Part shown: positions 61,919 to 64,000 of the stretch, in pieces
Position numbering within the stretch: the stretch's first letter is position 1
How the letters are laid out: each line of letters starts with the position of its first letter
Assembly: GCA_017303335.1 (NCBI GenBank)
Contig: JAFLBK010000001.1
Location: forward strand, 997,001 to 1,061,000
Source of the DNA: Chitinophagales bacterium
GTDB taxonomy: Bacteria; Bacteroidota; Bacteroidia; Chitinophagales; Chitinophagaceae
Length of the DNA: 64,000 bases
Direction of reading: 5' to 3'
The notes under the pieces: generated by a model
Databases searched by the model: none
Seen by the model: only the letters and a program-made list of their open reading frames with translations
Told to the model about the DNA's origin: nothing
Program-made: the position numbers and the translations under genes

Positions 61919-63061
61919 TCAGCTTTTGCGTGTCTGGAACTGAAACGCGATAACAATGAATTCTGCCGGTCTGCTCACCGCAACGTTGACAAAGACCCGC
62001 AGTATTCCTTCCAGGATATCAACCGCCGTCATGCTGGTGCCCAACCCGATGTGTACCGTAAATGCTTCTTCGGGTTTTGCCCCTGCCAGTGCACCCTGGC
62101 GCCAGAGGCCGAGAAGAAAATTTTCGATCATTGCTTTCAGGGCAGCCCAGGTATGTGCATCATTGGGTTCAAACACAACCCACCCAGCACCCTTCTGAAT
62201 ACTCTGTTCGATGAACGTGATCGTGCGTCGTACCGACACGTATCGCCAATCCATGCAGTTACCATCAAGAGTACGGCCGCCCCATATCAATATTCCCTTG
62301 CCGGGAAACAAACGGAGGGCATTGATCGCTTTGCCATCAAACGGCATATTCATGGTTTCCTGCTCCTCATTTGTAACATGATTTGTGAGATCAGCCACCC
62401 CGGATAATGAAACGTTGGCAGGAGCCTTCCATACGCCTCTTGTTTGATCTGTCATCGCATAGACGCCGGCAACCGCACCTGAAGGAGGAAGCGCTCTGCC
62501 GTTTTCAGGTTTGAGCCAGGGATAATACGCGGCGCCCCATTTCAGGTTGTCGTTACCAATCCCGGCACGGAAAGTATCCTGGTCGGTTTTGCAATTCCCC
62601 GAAGGGTGAACTGTATCCAGTATTACAAAGCGGTCGTGCAAAACGGCCGCGGCTGCAAGCGCCTGTTTTTGCAGGGAATAAAAATCCGGTTCGGGCAGCA
62701 AGCCGGCGTCGGGCATCACGAGCAACTGAACAGGAAGGGGCTTGCTTGCTTCAAGTCCCGCCAAAAAAGCGGAAAGAGAAACAGGGTCGTGGATATTTCC
62801 AATGGGGATGATATAGCATTCGCCGCCGCCGTTCTTATAAAAAAGGTCAATGGATTCGTGAAAGAATTTTTCTCCGCCGTCATTTCCGAACCGGTTAGCG
62901 AATTCGGAAAAAGATAAAATCTTTACAGGCGAGATGTTGCTTATCGCATCCGGTCCGGCGTAACCAATAAATGCAGGTATTGATGTTGGTTGTCCATCAA
63001 AAGCGGGAGGGTTTCTGCCTGTTTCTTTTACATACACGCCGGGTGTTTTATAAGTTGCCAT
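61919..63061 (-). CDS. Contractile tail sheath protein (orphan)
   Basis: 380 residues. Starts MATYKTPGVYVKETGRNPPAF, the classical N-terminus of tail sheath proteins; the C-terminal half is the conserved sheath core: FPGKGILIWGGRTLDGNCMDWRYVSVRRTITFIEQSI, WVVFEPNDAHTWAALKAMIENFLLGLWRQGALAGAKPEEAF, and ISRPAEFIV-like VAVSRPAEFIVIAFQFQ. Such sheaths contract around a tube in phages and extracellular injection systems. No tube, baseplate, AAA+ or lysis genes are near, and composition equals the core genome. Divergent from selD with 48 bases between. Confidence 0.9.
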   Translation of the reverse strand: MATYKTPGVYVKETGRNPPAFDGQPTSIPAFIGYAGPDAISNISPVKILSFSEFANRFGNDGGEKFFHESIDLFYKNGGGECYIIPIGNIHDPVSLSAFLAGLEASKPLPVQLLVMPDAGLLPEPDFYSLQKQALAAAAVLHDRFVILDTVHPSGNCKTDQDTFRAGIGNDNLKWGAAYYPWLKPENGRALPPSGAVAGVYAMTDQTRGVWKAPANVSLSGVADLTNHVTNEEQETMNMPFDGKAINALRLFPGKGILIWGGRTLDGNCMDWRYVSVRRTITFIEQSIQKGAGWVVFEPNDAHTWAALKAMIENFLLGLWRQGALAGAKPEEAFTVHIGLGTSMTAVDILEGILRVFVNVAVSRPAEFIVIAFQFQTRKS

Positions 63062-63086
63062 GCGAAATGCTTTGTATCAAGATAAC

Positions 63087-63094
63087 TAACTTTG
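63087..63094 (+). promoter_or_regulatory. -7-like element before selD
   Basis: TAACTTTG matches TAnnTTTG, 15 bases before the selD ATG. The only TTTG upstream (63071) is 12 bases away, too close for a proper -33, so it is a weak call. Confidence 0.35.
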
Positions 63095-63109
63095 GCAAAA
63101 CGACTATGC

Positions 63110-64000
63110 ATGTCTGAAGAACTTATCCGGCTTACGCAGTACTCCCGTGGCGCCGGCTGCGGCTGTAAGATCGCTCCGCAGGTACTGGAAGAGATATTGA
63201 AAAGCGACAGCAACCCGGTTGCCATAAAAAATCTGCTGGTAGGCAACAGCAGTAACGACGATGCGGCGGTCTATGATCTCGGGAACGGAACCGCCTTGAT
63301 CTCCACCACCGATTTTTTCATGCCCATTGTAGACGATGCGTTCGATTTTGGCCGCATCGCTTCGGCCAACGCCATCAGCGATGTGTATGCCATGGGTGGA
63401 AAGCCCGTACTGGCGATCGCGGTACTCGGCTGGCCGGTTGAAAAGCTGCCTGCATCGCTGGCGCAACAGGTATTGGAAGGCAGCAGGAAGATTTGTGCGG
63501 AAGCGGGAATTCCGCTGGCGGGCGGACACAGCATCGACTCGGCCGAACCTTTCTTTGGTTTATCGGTAAATGGACTGGTTCCCATTCCGAACCTGAAGAA
63601 GAACAATACAGCCCGCGAAGGGGATATACTCTTTATCACGAAACCGCTGGGCGTGGGAGTTCTTTCCACTGCGCAAAAAAGAAGTGTGTTGAAAGCAGAA
63701 CATCTTCCGGTGATGATCGAACAGATGACCAGCCTGAATGCGATCGGCGAGAAACTGGGCAAACTGGAGGGCGTTACCGCGATGACCGATGTAACGGGAT
63801 TTGGTTTGCTGGGCCACCTGATCGAAATGGCGGAGGGTAGTGGCCTTTCGGCGGAGATCAATTACCCCGCATTGCCGGTGGCTGACGGCGTGCGGGAATA
63901 CCTGGCGCAACGCATCGTGCCCGACGCTACCTACCGGAACTGGAACAGTTACAGTAAGAAAGTGAGTTTTGAAAAAGGAGTGAATGTAATGGAAGCGTTC
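63110..64000 (+). CDS. selD: Selenide, water dikinase (partial, cut by the window end)
   Basis: 297 codons present, open to the last base; about 50 codons missing from the usual 345-350. N-terminus [23 protein letters not shown] with the catalytic cysteine (C17 of RGAGCGCK; Cys form, not selenocysteine) and the lysine K20; then [65 protein letters not shown], and [18 protein letters not shown]. Makes selenophosphate from selenide and ATP, needed by MnmH for 2-selenouridine. No selA or selB in the window. Confidence 0.95.
   Translation, partial: MSEELIRLTQYSRGAGCGCKIAPQVLEEILKSDSNPVAIKNLLVGNSSNDDAAVYDLGNGTALISTTDFFMPIVDDAFDFGRIASANAISDVYAMGGKPVLAIAVLGWPVEKLPASLAQQVLEGSRKICAEAGIPLAGGHSIDSAEPFFGLSVNGLVPIPNLKKNNTAREGDILFITKPLGVGVLSTAQKRSVLKAEHLPVMIEQMTSLNAIGEKLGKLEGVTAMTDVTGFGLLGHLIEMAEGSGLSAEINYPALPVADGVREYLAQRIVPDATYRNWNSYSKKVSFEKGVNVMEAF

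Noticed and set aside
61919..63061. Prophage or injection system
   Set aside because: Only the sheath gene is present; neighbours are core genes, so only an orphan sheath gene is reported.

Overview
The window comes from the chromosome of a Bacteroidota bacterium, most likely family Chitinophagaceae. Pointers are a type IX secretion sorting domain, a LytS/LytTR-type two-component pair, a Bacteroidota-style promoter (TTTG, 19 bases, TAnnTTTG) before kdsD, Rho with a long charged insert, TonB-dependent and PorP-like beta-barrel proteins, GH95/GH18 enzymes and a PP-loop/PD-(D/E)XK-rich accessory gene set. Housekeeping genes sit near 50% GC; the accessory island is visibly more AT-rich (60 bases at 6001: 37% GC; 60 bases at 15241: 50% GC).

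Layout. 1-3.6 kb: end of a sensor kinase, its LytTR regulator, a T9SS-secreted protein and a DUF5694 protein. 3.8-11.6 kb: a 7.8-kb integrative element in the tRNA-Phe gene, bounded by 57-bp perfect direct repeats. It carries a tyrosine integrase, a palm-polymerase-like putative replication protein behind a long inverted repeat, a two-gene candidate defence unit (a helical protein plus a QueC-like PP-loop enzyme fused to a PD-(D/E)XK nuclease-like domain), an XRE regulator and a small exported protein. 11.7-17.6 kb: recQ, kdsD, a mannose-1-phosphate guanylyltransferase and an aminotransferase. 17.6-23.1 kb: DUF1569, Tat-type Gfo/Idh/MocA oxidoreductase, GH95 alpha-fucosidase, SDR. 23.1-24.5 kb: repeat-filled stretch with a beheaded ORF6N gene. 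24.5-30.1 kb: a type I restriction-modification operon interrupted by a GxxExxY nuclease-like cassette. 30.1-35.1 kb: kdnB and kdsB, separated by a second GxxExxY cassette of the same architecture, then an SH3 protein, a DUF2007 protein, an 81-bp tandem repeat and dnaN. 35.5-43.0 kb: a four-gene operon for a cysteine-rich surface assembly with a beta-barrel. 43.1-49.9 kb: recX, a WG-repeat protein, a TonB-type receptor, a small secreted protein and an acyltransferase. 50-64 kb: fhs, a PAS sensor kinase, GH18 chitinase, nhaD, asnS, rho, mnmH, a TonB-linker-like exported protein, an orphan contractile tail sheath protein and the start of selD.

How it fits together. kdsD, kdsB and kdnB point to CMP-Kdo and 8-amino-Kdo (Kdo8N) synthesis for lipopolysaccharide; kdnA is not in the window. 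mnmH with selD makes 2-selenouridine in tRNA. GH95, the oxidoreductases and GH18 suit a glycan-degrading lifestyle.

Two themes stand out. First, short repeats enter coding sequence in frame or next to start codons: perfect palindromes with core CCGATAGCTATCGG inside two genes, two repeat-derived inserts in mnmH, a hairpin forming the 3' end of an acyltransferase gene. Second, the two GxxExxY genes lie in cassettes with the same order of repeats (forward, reverse, gene, reverse) although the repeat sequences differ, each inserted between two genes of one operon and in the operon's direction. These cassettes, and the QueC-like/nuclease fusion on the island, are the best candidates for undescribed biology here.
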